The notes beneath the pieces are model-generated. The model was not told the DNA's origin. It saw only the letters and a program-made list of their open reading frames with translations, and made no database searches. This document shows positions 38,031-46,159 of a stretch of DNA of 59,334 nt, in pieces (the stretch's first letter is position 1; every line of letters begins with the position of its first letter). The position numbers were made by a program, and so were the translations under genes. The DNA comes from an uncultured Bacteroidales bacterium (GTDB lineage: Bacteria; Bacteroidota; Bacteroidia; Bacteroidales; Paludibacteraceae), in NCBI GenBank assembly GCA_902778935.1, contig CACYZT010000009.1, positions 1 through 59,334 on the forward strand. Direction: 5' to 3'.

Positions 38031-38774
38031 ATGAGAAAAGTAGTATTGTTGATAGTACTTTGTGCCGCTGTTCTCTGCGCGCACGCGGAAACATTAATAT
38101 TGCGTACAGGCGCACGCGTGCAGGGAACGATTGTCTTCCAGAACGAAGAAGTGGTTATCATTCGCGATTACAACGGACAACGGTTCCAATACCCGCGTGT
38201 GGACGTTGCTCAAATTCTCTCTGATGCTACGGCTGACGAGGAAGCGAACGCCGAACATGTTTCGCTCGAAGAGACGGAGCAAAACACGTCCAAGAAAGCT
38301 TCCATTTTGTTGGAGTTGTCTTGCGCACCGGCTATTATGGTACCGTTTTCCACGGGAGGAAACGCAGGAGTAGATTTCCTCGCCGGTACACATCATATAA
38401 AAGATAAGCATATCTTCATTGGAGCAGGTATCGGTTATCACGGCTATTTCATGGATGGTTATACTTATAACTTCCTGCCGATAGAGGCGAAGATCTCTGC
38501 GCCGTTCATCGAGGCCAAGCATGCTCCTCTTTTCGGTTTCGCTATCGGATATGGTATTGCGCTCAGTAAGGACTACATAGGAGGTATATATACCGATTTG
38601 GATTTCGGTTACAGATATCAGATTAACCCTAAATCGGCTTTAGCCGTCTTGGTTTTTGCTTCTTTCCAACAGGCGCGCCTGAATGTCAATGAGACGATAG
38701 ATGGCAGCACTTATACCAATAGGACGGGACGCAATTTCGTGACACCCGGCATCAAATTTGCATTGTATTTCTGA
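38031..38774 (+). CDS. Outer-membrane protein with N-terminal SH3/Lsm-like segment
   Basis: 247 residues. A signal peptide (residues 1-19, CAHA) is followed by a short beta segment with the pattern 'TLILRTGARVQGTIVFQNEEVVIIRDYNGQRFQYP', typical of small barrels that precede outer-membrane domains in Bacteroidota, an acidic linker (about 60-85), and a beta-barrel part ending in FALYF. No assigned function. The stop overlaps the start of a 59-residue RHH-like gene (ATGA), so the two are translated together. Confidence 0.75.
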   Translation: MRKVVLLIVLCAAVLCAHAETLILRTGARVQGTIVFQNEEVVIIRDYNGQRFQYPRVDVAQILSDATADEEANAEHVSLEETEQNTSKKASILLELSCAPAIMVPFSTGGNAGVDFLAGTHHIKDKHIFIGAGIGYHGYFMDGYTYNFLPIEAKISAPFIEAKHAPLFGFAIGYGIALSKDYIGGIYTDLDFGYRYQINPKSALAVLVFASFQQARLNVNETIDGSTYTNRTGRNFVTPGIKFALYF

Positions 38775-38953
38775 TGGCTAAGCAACCGCGCGAATATAGA
38801 ATCTCCATCTTGCTCAACGAAAAAGAGCAAAAAATGCTGGATAAGTTCTGTGAGAAATACGGAGTCTCTAATCGTAGCCGTCTTATTCGCGAAACGCTCA
38901 TGCGGGCAATCCTCAAACAGATGGAAAACGACCAACCCACCTTATTTGATTAA
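38774..38953 (+). CDS. Small ribbon-helix-helix-like protein
   Basis: 59 residues, encoded directly after the barrel gene with an ATGA overlap. The sequence has one basic beta-strand (EYRISILLNEKE) then two helices separated by a turn (MLDKFCEKYGVSNRSRLIRETLMRAIL), which is the ribbon-helix-helix fold of MetJ/Arc-type DNA-binding proteins. The Arg/Lys-rich strand and SNRSRLIRETL turn fit well. It may regulate its own operon; pairing with an outer-membrane protein is unusual. It is followed by an AATCGTC repeat and the terminator of the convergent sigma gene. Confidence 0.7.
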   Translation: MAKQPREYRISILLNEKEQKMLDKFCEKYGVSNRSRLIRETLMRAILKQMENDQPTLFD

Positions 38954-38985
38954 ATCGTCAATCGTCAATCGTCAAATCGTCAATA
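38952..38985 (+). repeat. AATCGTC tandem repeat
   Basis: Four copies of AATCGTC(A) directly after the RHH-like gene. Confidence 0.85.
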
Positions 38986-39012
38986 AAAACGCCTCCTTTT
39001 CGGGAGGCGTTG
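38985..39012 (-). terminator. Intrinsic terminator of the primary sigma factor gene
   Basis: AACGCCTCC / GGAGGCGTT with a short TTTTCG loop; T-run on the minus strand. Confidence 0.88.
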
Positions 39013-39019
39013 CCATTTC

Positions 39020-39880
39020 TTAACCAAGGTAAGTCATTAGGATGTGACTGCGTTGACCGGAATTCAACTTGCGGATAGCTTTCTCTTTAATCTGACGCAC
39101 ACGCTCGCGGGTGAGATGCAACTCGTCGCCGATCTCCTCCAGCGTCTTTTCGGGTGTGCCGATTCCGAAGAACTTACGTAAGATGTCTGCTTCACGAGGC
39201 GTCAGCGTAGCTAACGCACGGCTGATCTCGGTGGAGAGAGACTCGTTTATTAGGCCACGGTCCGCATTTGGCGAATCTTCGTTGACCATTACGTCGATCA
39301 GACTGTTGTCCTCTCCTTCTACAAACGGCGCATCCACGCTCACGTGACGACCGGACATCTTCAGCGTATCCGCAATCTTATCTACCGGCATGTCGAGCTC
39401 TTCTGCCAACTCTTCTGCACTCGGCTTACGTTCGTGTTCTTGTTCAAAACGCTGGTAAGCTTTGTTGATCTTGTTGAGTGAACCTACTTGGTTCAACGGC
39501 AGACGTACAATACGGCTCTGCTCCGCTAATGCTTGAAGTATCGATTGACGAATCCACCATACGGCATAGGAAATGAACTTAAAGCCACGAGTCTCATCAA
39601 ATTTTTCTGCGGCCTTTATCAATCCAAGGTTGCCTTCGTTAATCAAATCCGGCAAACTCAATCCTTGATTTTGATACTGCTTGGCCACGGATACTACAAA
39701 GCGTAGATTACTGCGGACTAGTTCTTCCAGTGCGGCGCGATCTCCATTACGGATTCGACCCGCCAATTCTACTTCACGATCAACGGAAATCAACTCCTCA
39801 CGACCAATCTCTTGCAGATACTTGTCGAGACTTGCTGACTCACGATTGGTGATAGATTTTGTAATTTTTAATTGACGCAT
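39020..39880 (-). CDS. rpoD: Primary sigma factor, Bacteroidota short RpoD type
   Basis: 286 residues. This is the short vegetative sigma of Bacteroidota, without region 1.1 and most of the non-conserved insertion. Region 1.2 ([14 protein letters not shown]), region 2 with [37 protein letters not shown] and WWIRQSI, region 3 and region 4 helix-turn-helix ([23 protein letters not shown]) are all present. It recognises the TTG-N20-TAnnTTTG promoters found throughout the window. The tRNA-Arg gene lies 54 bp upstream on the same strand with no promoter in between, so both may share a transcript. Confidence 0.96.
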   Translation of the reverse strand: MRQLKITKSITNRESASLDKYLQEIGREELISVDREVELAGRIRNGDRAALEELVRSNLRFVVSVAKQYQNQGLSLPDLINEGNLGLIKAAEKFDETRGFKFISYAVWWIRQSILQALAEQSRIVRLPLNQVGSLNKINKAYQRFEQEHERKPSAEELAEELDMPVDKIADTLKMSGRHVSVDAPFVEGEDNSLIDVMVNEDSPNADRGLINESLSTEISRALATLTPREADILRKFFGIGTPEKTLEEIGDELHLTRERVRQIKEKAIRKLNSGQRSHILMTYLG

Positions 39881-39917
39881 GTATAATAAGTAATATACGA
39901 TGTTTCTTTTTACCCTT

Positions 39918-39933
39918 CTTCGCCTAAGCGAAG
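39918..39933 (-). promoter_or_regulatory. Hairpin between tRNA-Arg and rpoD
   Basis: Perfect 6-bp stem CTTCGC-CTAA-GCGAAG directly at the tRNA 3' end, without a T-run. It may guide processing rather than stop transcription. Confidence 0.5.
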
Positions 39934-40007
39934 TGATCCGGTCGGGATTCGAACCCGAGACCCACAGCTTAGAAGGCTGTTGCTCTATCCAGCTGAGCTA
40001 CCGGACC
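39934..40007 (-). tRNA. tRNA-Arg (anticodon UCU)
   Basis: A 74-nt cloverleaf starting GGTCCGG (position 40007) and pairing with CCGGATC. The anticodon stem-loop is CAGCC-TTCTAA-GCTG with UCU at 39973-39971, reading AGA. The T-arm is TCGGG-TTCGAAT-CCCGA. CCA is not encoded. A promoter of standard type lies at 40121-40151, leaving a leader of about 105 nt that has a strong GC-rich hairpin (CCTCCCG / CGGGAGG). Confidence 0.96.
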
Positions 40008-40120
40008 CGGAGCGTCCTCCCGTTGAAGCGGGAGGAGCGGCCTCCGCCGGAAGGGGCATAAACACTATTCGTGCACCTATTCGCACACAAAAAGCATGCC
40101 CATTACGGCAAATTAGGGCG

Positions 40121-40151
40121 CAAAATTACTGCTTTTTTTTGAATTACGCAA
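40121..40151 (-). promoter_or_regulatory. Promoter of tRNA-Arg (and probably rpoD)
   Basis: Minus strand TTG at 40151-40149, 20 bp spacer, TAATTTTG at 40128-40121. Confidence 0.85.
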
Positions 40152-40178
40152 GAAAAAATGTATTTTTATGCGTTTTTT

Positions 40179-40493
40179 TTACAAAATACTGTCAAAAAGC
40201 TGCGCTAAGTCCTGTTTGCGGCAGGCACCTACGTGACGATTGACTAACTCGCCGTTTTGGAAGAACAGCATCGTCGGGATATTCATGATTCCGTACTCCT
40301 CGCATGTGTCCGGATTGTCATCCACATTCAGTTTGCCTACCGTCACACGGCCTTCATATTCGTTGGACAACTCTTCCAAAATAGGTAGCATCATCTTGCA
40401 TGGACCACACCAACTGGCCCAAAAATCAACAACTACCGGCTTGCCTGAGGCGATAACATCTTTGATGTTCGCGTCTGTAATTTCTACTGTCAT
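40179..40493 (-). CDS. trxA: Thioredoxin
   Basis: 104 residues, normal for thioredoxin, the general disulfide reductant of the cytoplasm. The active site WCGPCK has Cys29 and Cys32; VVDFWASW before it and the cis-proline region NIPTMLFF after it are intact. It starts 2 bp behind clpC, so the two form an operon linking protein reduction and protein quality control. Confidence 0.97.
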   Translation of the reverse strand: MTVEITDANIKDVIASGKPVVVDFWASWCGPCKMMLPILEELSNEYEGRVTVGKLNVDDNPDTCEEYGIMNIPTMLFFQNGELVNRHVGACRKQDLAQLFDSIL

Positions 40494-40495
40494 AT

Positions 40496-42766
40496 TTATA
40501 ATTGTTTAATGGTTATTTTTTTCTGATTTGGCCTGCGAAGCAGGATATCTGTTATCGGGTCTTCCAGATATGTCTGAACGGCGCGTTTTACAGGACGGGC
40601 TCCGTTCTTGCTGTCGAAACTCTTTTCTACAAGTTGCTCCATCGCGTCGGTTGATATACTCAACTGATGACCTTGAGTCCGTAAGCGTTCTTGCAGCAGA
40701 CTCATCTCGATACGTACTATCTGCGCTATCGTCGCGCGGTTGAGAGGTTCGAACACCACCACATTGTCAATACGATTAACGAACTCCGGCGGGAACTGTT
40801 TGTTGAGAGCCTTCAGCAGAGTTTGGTTGGTCTTCGCCTGGCTCAATTCTTCCGCTCCGAAACCGATACCCGCTCCGAACTCTTGTAACTGACGTGTGCC
40901 TACGTTGCTCGTCAGCACAATAATCGTGTTCTTGAAATCTACGCTGTGACCCTGACGGTCCGTCAAACGGCCTTCGTCCAGCACTTGAAGAAGAATATTG
41001 AAAATATCCGGATGAGCTTTCTCAATCTCGTCAAACAGGATGATAGAGTAGGGCTTTCTTCGCACAGCCTCGGTCAGTTTTCCTCCGTCTTCGTGGGCTA
41101 CGTATCCCGGAGGCGCACCTACAAGCAGACTCACCGTGTGCTTCTCCATATATTCGGACATGTCGAAGCGAATCAACGCTTCTTTGCTGCCGAACATCTC
41201 CTCCGCCAAACATTGAGCCAGATAAGTCTTGCCGACACCCGTCTGACCAAGGAAGAAGAATGTGCCAATAGGTCGTTTCGGATCGCGCAAACCTAAACGG
41301 CTTCTTTGAATGGCGCGAACAACCGTCTCAACGGCCTTGTCCTGACCGATAATCTTGCGTTTCAGTATTTCGCCCATCGTGCGCAAACGCTCATTCTCTG
41401 CTGTCGCTACTCGCTGAACAGGAACACCGCTCATCATGCTCACAACGCCGGCTACATCATCTGTCGTAATCACATACGGAGCTTCGCCTTCTCCGCCGAA
41501 CGCTTTCTGACGGGCATGGCTCCGTGCGCCTACTTCATCCATCACGTCGATAGCCTTGTCCGGGAAAGCACGCTCGGTAATATATCGTTCGCTCAAATCA
41601 ACGCACGCTTTCAGCACTTCGTCCGTGTAGATGACGTGGTGATACTCGGCGTAGTGTCCGCTCAGTTTGTGCAGAATACCGATGGTCTCTTCGTTCGTCG
41701 TCGGACGGACAGTCACTTTTTGGAATCGACGCTCCAATGCACCGTCTTTCTCAATCGATTTGGCGTACTCGGCTGTCGTCGTCGCGCCGATACACTGAAC
41801 CTCGCCACGGGCTAAAGCCGGTTTTAATATATTCGCCGCATCCAGCGAACCGGACGCATTGCCGGCTCCGATTAAGGTGTGAATCTCGTCGATGAAAAGA
41901 ATAATCTCCGGATGGTCACGCAGTTCCGTAATCACGTTTTTCATTCGTTCTTCGAACTGACCGCGGTACGTCGTTCCGGCTACCATCGAGGCGATATCAA
42001 GTGTCACAATCCGTTTGCCCTTCAGCGCACTCGTCTCGTCGTGCATGATACGGAGTGCCAAACCTTCTACGATGGCTGACTTTCCGACACCCGGTTCTCC
42101 AATTAGAATGGGATTGTTCTTTTTGCGCCGACTCAAAATCTGAACCACGCGCTCTATCTCCACTTCGCGACCCACTACCGGATCTAACTCACCCGATTCG
42201 GCCTGTTTGGTCAAATCACGACCGTATTTGTCCAGTGCTTTTGTTGCTCCCTGATTGCGGGAACCGCGCTGAGGCTGCCATTCGCCTTCGTTCAAATCGC
42301 CCATCTGCTCTGCTCCGTCTTGTGGCAGCTCAGGAGAATAGTGCGGCTGACCGTATAAATCAACCAACTGTTGATAACTCAGACCCCATTCGTTTTCCAG
42401 ATAAGCAGCCGCATGATTGATCTGCTCACGCATGATGGCTAATAGCAGGTGAACCGTATTGGTCACCTCTGCTTGATACTCGCGACCGATACCTTCGGCT
42501 ATGCGGAGAACACGGTCGGTCTGTGCGCTGCGGGTTATCTTATCTTCAATAAGACCCAAAGCCTTTGCGCGGATAGCGTTGTCCAGTTGTTTCTTCGCTT
42601 CCGCAGGGTCGAATTTCGCCTGAAGAAGCAACTCGTACGCCGAACCCTCACCCAAACGGATGATGGCTAACAGCAGGTGTTCCGGCTCTACGCGGGGACA
42701 TTGCAGACGTTGAGCCTCTTCCTGAGCGTACGTCAAAATGCTATTAAAATTCTGTGTTATGATCAT
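40496..42766 (-). CDS. clpC: ClpC-type AAA+ unfoldase lacking the middle (M) domain
   Basis: 756 residues against about 840 in relatives. ClpC unfolds proteins for ClpP. The N-terminal Clp-N repeats (1-145), first AAA module with Walker A GEPGVGKS (223-230) and Walker B FIDEIHT (291-297), and second AAA module (GQTGVGKT, SIILFDEIEKAHPD, the RLTDRQG region) are complete. In ClpC a UVR-motif coiled coil of about 70 residues follows the ARxHAR motif; here only about 15 residues (GGEGEAPYVITT) join HARQ (420) to DDVAGVVSMMSGVPV. No IGF/ClpP loop is called with confidence (a GIGFGAEE stretch is a candidate near 655). Loss of the M domain should alter adaptor control and hexamer stability. Confidence 0.9.
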   Translation of the reverse strand: MIITQNFNSILTYAQEEAQRLQCPRVEPEHLLLAIIRLGEGSAYELLLQAKFDPAEAKKQLDNAIRAKALGLIEDKITRSAQTDRVLRIAEGIGREYQAEVTNTVHLLLAIMREQINHAAAYLENEWGLSYQQLVDLYGQPHYSPELPQDGAEQMGDLNEGEWQPQRGSRNQGATKALDKYGRDLTKQAESGELDPVVGREVEIERVVQILSRRKKNNPILIGEPGVGKSAIVEGLALRIMHDETSALKGKRIVTLDIASMVAGTTYRGQFEERMKNVITELRDHPEIILFIDEIHTLIGAGNASGSLDAANILKPALARGEVQCIGATTTAEYAKSIEKDGALERRFQKVTVRPTTNEETIGILHKLSGHYAEYHHVIYTDEVLKACVDLSERYITERAFPDKAIDVMDEVGARSHARQKAFGGEGEAPYVITTDDVAGVVSMMSGVPVQRVATAENERLRTMGEILKRKIIGQDKAVETVVRAIQRSRLGLRDPKRPIGTFFFLGQTGVGKTYLAQCLAEEMFGSKEALIRFDMSEYMEKHTVSLLVGAPPGYVAHEDGGKLTEAVRRKPYSIILFDEIEKAHPDIFNILLQVLDEGRLTDRQGHSVDFKNTIIVLTSNVGTRQLQEFGAGIGFGAEELSQAKTNQTLLKALNKQFPPEFVNRIDNVVVFEPLNRATIAQIVRIEMSLLQERLRTQGHQLSISTDAMEQLVEKSFDSKNGARPVKRAVQTYLEDPITDILLRRPNQKKITIKQL

Positions 42767-42782
42767 TCTTATTCCTTAGTTT

Positions 42783-42834
42783 TCAATCTTCAAATCCTCA
42801 AATCTTCAAATCTTCAAATCGTCCAATCGTCAAT
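42783..42834. repeat. Simple repeat of AATCTTC / AATCGTC units
   Basis: The clpC upstream region consists of CAAATCCTC, CAAATCTTC and CAATCGTC units and carries no visible TAnnTTTG promoter. Confidence 0.8.
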
Positions 42835-44773
42835 TATAAAAGTGCCATGCCACACCCGCGCGGAACACATCGCGGTTCGTCGGATAATTCGGCATGCTCA
42901 AGTAGTCAATATTATTCTTCATAAATAAATGGTTCAGGTGTTGGTAATGGGCGAAGAAACGCAGATGAATCGAGCGGACATAGAAATTCGCATAGACGTT
43001 CATCCACGGATAATTACCCACATACGTGTTGCTTTGTGTAGCGAACATACCTGTCGCCGGACATAGTACCGGCGCATGGTAACGCGTGAAAAGGCGCACA
43101 TCGACACCTATCTGGGCATCAAGCGCTTTGAACCATGTGCCGTGATAGTACAATCGGCTCTGTACAATCACTAACGGCACCGACATCACGCTGTCTCTCG
43201 TGCTGTGTTGCACTACGGCTCTGTTTTCCCAATTAATCCACGGAGTGGTCAAATCCAGACCAACATCGCCTGTGATAATCTGTACGCTTCCCTGGTACTG
43301 ACGCGGTTTCCAGTCGGCCGAAGCGATATAAATCGGATTAGTAATATTCTCAAAACTGAAATCGATACGCGGCTTAACCCATTTGTAATCATAGCCCACA
43401 GTCGCGCCGCCAAGCACGCGGAACGTGAAATTGAAATCGTTGTCCCACATCACATGGTTCGATTTGTAGTGTTGCAGGTAGTAACTCGGTTTCTCACTCT
43501 TCACGTAGGCGCGCGCACCGATATAAAGCGGAGACTTGCCTGCGTTGAACTTCGTCTCCAGACGACCGTTCACGTCAAACTCGCCTATCTTGTAACCCAC
43601 CACGCATACTTGGCCCTCTACGTGGTAATGTACATTCGCGCCGCTGTGTTTGTGTATCGCGCCGCCTACGAATGTGTTGTTGGTCCATTTGTAGTCATAG
43701 ATGCTGTCGTACGGCACGCTGTCACGCATAAACCGCTGACATTCGTTCATCGCAAAGGCGGTGATACCGAACTTCAACTTCGTGTTATAGGCTTCGCAGA
43801 ATGTGACGGCTAACGTGTTTCGTATCGTCAGCACGTCGGTCGTGTCGTGTGTCCTGCTTGAGTCGTAATAGGTCGTGTCGTAGAAGCCCTGATTAGCCGT
43901 CTTCTCGATGTAACGGCGGTTCGAGTTATTGGTCTCGAAGATATGGCTGAAGGTCATCAGCGGAATATACTCCACTTTGATGGTGTCGCGTTTCACGCGG
44001 TGACCGTCTTCTATCACTTCTATCGAGTCGTGATACTCGCGGTCTTTGGCTATCGCATATTGGTTGTGCAGATATCCGCTCAGATAGCGGTAACCGGTCA
44101 TCGCATTCAACCGTACAGGGATATCTTCGGCGTTCAGACTGCTCTTCAAATCATTCACATCTTTCAATCCGCCGTTGTCGAACGAACTGAGCTGACTCCA
44201 GCCAAAAGCGGCATGCATGCTGTAGTGAGCACCGGTGTAACTGCCCCATACACTGCCTCGGTATAGCTTGCCGGCGGTGTTCTGATAGTGACCTGCCGAA
44301 TTCAGATAATCCATCTCCACGCCTAAGTTCAATCGCCGTCCGATATTGCCCGTGAAGACGAAATCGATATCGTTCTCCTCATGCCCGCTCACAAAGCCTT
44401 TCTTGTATGCTACGGTCGAGTAGGGAGTCGTCACGTTGAAAAATCGTTGCTCTTGAGGCGTCACTACATATGGAGCCAGACTCCATGCGAACGGATCGTC
44501 GATTGTCTTTTGCCGGTGATTGATGACGCGGCTCTGAATAGGAGATACGAGCACGTTGCCGTTCATCGTACTGCTCAGCGAGTACAACTGCTGTACATCC
44601 ACATCGTGGTAGTTCAGCATGACCGTGTCTCGGAATGCTATCGTATCGGCCACAGCCGTATAACCGGGCATCGTCCATGTCTTCATTTCTGTCCGGATAC
44701 GCGGCTGTTTGGCAGCGGCCGAAAGGGTCGCTGCCAACAGCACTAATACTATTCCGATACGGAGAATTTTCAA
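42830..44773 (-). CDS. Putative porin of the Bacteroidota Porin_10 family
   Basis: 647 residues with an N-terminal signal (cleavage near ATLSAAAK) and an acidic or mixed first part followed by many aromatic beta-strands ending in AGVAWHFYN. The tract TPYSTVAYKKGFVSGHEENDIDF with IGRRLNLGVEMDYLNSAGHYQN is characteristic of this family of large beta-barrels. Substrate unknown. It lies on the minus strand downstream of the GH57 gene with an intervening AATTGTC repeat, so it may share the glycogen-cluster transcript. Confidence 0.8.
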   Translation of the reverse strand: MKILRIGIVLVLLAATLSAAAKQPRIRTEMKTWTMPGYTAVADTIAFRDTVMLNYHDVDVQQLYSLSSTMNGNVLVSPIQSRVINHRQKTIDDPFAWSLAPYVVTPQEQRFFNVTTPYSTVAYKKGFVSGHEENDIDFVFTGNIGRRLNLGVEMDYLNSAGHYQNTAGKLYRGSVWGSYTGAHYSMHAAFGWSQLSSFDNGGLKDVNDLKSSLNAEDIPVRLNAMTGYRYLSGYLHNQYAIAKDREYHDSIEVIEDGHRVKRDTIKVEYIPLMTFSHIFETNNSNRRYIEKTANQGFYDTTYYDSSRTHDTTDVLTIRNTLAVTFCEAYNTKLKFGITAFAMNECQRFMRDSVPYDSIYDYKWTNNTFVGGAIHKHSGANVHYHVEGQVCVVGYKIGEFDVNGRLETKFNAGKSPLYIGARAYVKSEKPSYYLQHYKSNHVMWDNDFNFTFRVLGGATVGYDYKWVKPRIDFSFENITNPIYIASADWKPRQYQGSVQIITGDVGLDLTTPWINWENRAVVQHSTRDSVMSVPLVIVQSRLYYHGTWFKALDAQIGVDVRLFTRYHAPVLCPATGMFATQSNTYVGNYPWMNVYANFYVRSIHLRFFAHYQHLNHLFMKNNIDYLSMPNYPTNRDVFRAGVAWHFYN

Positions 44774-44794
44774 TTGTCAATTGTCAATTTTCAA
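44766..44794. repeat. AATTGTC simple repeat between GH57 and the Porin_10 gene
   Basis: TTTTCAATTGTCAATTGTC with partial copies around it, overlapping both gene ends. Confidence 0.8.
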
Positions 44795-46065
44795 TTCTTC
44801 TTCTTAAGCTTGGCCTGCAATGCTTGAATCTCCTCTTCCTGGTTACGGATGGTCTTCAGCAATTCGTTCAACTCTTCGTTCTCGATGGTCGTCGGATATT
44901 GCTCTTCCACGCTCTGCAGGAAGTCGGACAGCACATTCATGTAGTTGATGAATGCGTCGTAAGCCGATTCGTACTGCGTCTCGCCTTGGTCGATATGATT
45001 CATGTAGTGCAGATAGTTCACGTCTTGCAGACGAAGCCAGTTCGTCTTCAGCGCTTTGTCTTGGCACAGGTGAACACGCTCGGCCACAGCGAACAACTTG
45101 TTGATAGCCTCTTGCTGCAAGTCGTTGCCGGCGTAGATACTCAGGTCCTTGGCCTCGCCGCTCCATGTCAGCGGATACGGACTCGACAGCACATCGTTGG
45201 CAGTAAGTTTCTTTGCTGCCTCGGCCGGCGTCATGAAGCCCATCTCGCGCTCCAACGCATAGTACGGCAGAGCTTTCAGGAAGTCGAAGATACCGCTGCC
45301 TGCGTTCTGACGAACACCGAAGGTCTCAGCACCTACCCAGATATTGATGATCTCATCGCCTTCCGGCAGAGACTGAAGCATGTTCGCGTATTTCTCTGCG
45401 TCAATCGGGAAATTAGGCCAACCCGGATCCGAGAAATGGAAACTCAACTCGTCGCTCAGATTTGTGTTGCGGAGCAGCACTTTCATCTTCGGCGCACCCG
45501 CAGACTGATACAGGTGGTTCGGGCTCTTCCAGCTGATGACGTGCTTAGCGCCTTCGGTCAGAATAACCTTGTAACCCATCTTGTTCAACTGATATGCGGT
45601 CTCGTCCGTGTACAGCAGTTCGGTGTTCCAAACGGTCTGTGCTTTCATACCGAATATCGACTCCAGCAACTCGCCTTGTTTCTTGAATTGCTCTTTCATC
45701 TCGCTCTCGTTGTACTCCGATGCCAGCGAATAGCTGTACGGCGTGGCGAGGAACTCAACGGCTTTCGTAGCGGCCAACTCCTTCAGAACGTCAATCATCT
45801 CAGGGTTGAACTGCTCGAACATCTCAATCATCGTTCCGCTTACGCTCAGCGCGCAGTGGAACTTGCCTTTACTCAACTTAATCATGTCGAGCAGCGTGTT
45901 GCACAACGGCAGATACGAGGTCTGAACAAGCCAGTTGATGTGTTCTTCTGTAGCCATGTCATCGTAGTAGTAATGGTCATGGCCGATTTCAAAGAAACGA
46001 TAGCGCTTCAGACGATACGGGGAATGCATCTGGAAGCAAAAACATATATTTTTCATAATACTCAT
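44791..46065 (-). CDS. Glycoside hydrolase family 57 alpha-amylase/glucanotransferase-like protein
   Basis: 424 residues of the short Bacteroidota GH57 type, usually encoded in the glycogen cluster. The first catalytic region VWNTELLYT has Glu149 at the nucleophile position, and CFQMHSPYRLKRYRFF and GIFDFLKALPYYA are conserved. In the second catalytic region, where relatives read MDYETFG with the acid/base Asp, this protein has WVGAETFG (Gly at about 245). The Asp-to-Gly change may make it inactive or altered; this rests on my memory of the family. A coiled coil (LKTIRNQEEEIQALQAKLKKK) ends the protein. Position behind GT4 and the debranching enzyme supports a glycogen role. Confidence 0.88.
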   Translation of the reverse strand: MSIMKNICFCFQMHSPYRLKRYRFFEIGHDHYYYDDMATEEHINWLVQTSYLPLCNTLLDMIKLSKGKFHCALSVSGTMIEMFEQFNPEMIDVLKELAATKAVEFLATPYSYSLASEYNESEMKEQFKKQGELLESIFGMKAQTVWNTELLYTDETAYQLNKMGYKVILTEGAKHVISWKSPNHLYQSAGAPKMKVLLRNTNLSDELSFHFSDPGWPNFPIDAEKYANMLQSLPEGDEIINIWVGAETFGVRQNAGSGIFDFLKALPYYALEREMGFMTPAEAAKKLTANDVLSSPYPLTWSGEAKDLSIYAGNDLQQEAINKLFAVAERVHLCQDKALKTNWLRLQDVNYLHYMNHIDQGETQYESAYDAFINYMNVLSDFLQSVEEQYPTTIENEELNELLKTIRNQEEEIQALQAKLKKKN

Positions 46066-46095
46066 TTTTAATTCTTAATAATTTTTTTTCTTTTC

Positions 46096-46159
46096 TCTGT
46101 CAGCCGTAGGCGGTCTGTCAGTGTAACGGTCTGTATTCTGTCAGCCGTAGGCGGTCTAT
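46096..46159 (+). repeat. Mini-hairpin repeat cluster
   Basis: CTGTCAGCCGTAGGCGGTC twice, and CTGTCAGTGTAACGGTC once. The arm GCC-GTA-GGC is palindromic. It overlaps the 3' end of the GT4 gene by a few bases. Confidence 0.85.

Noticed and set aside
40009-40110. Riboswitch in the tRNA-Arg leader (strong GC hairpins)
   Set aside because: Only simple hairpins are seen, there is no recognisable aptamer, and the downstream product is a tRNA.
44635-46071. 478-codon open frame on the plus strand
   Set aside because: Antisense to the GH57 gene, with no recognisable protein features.
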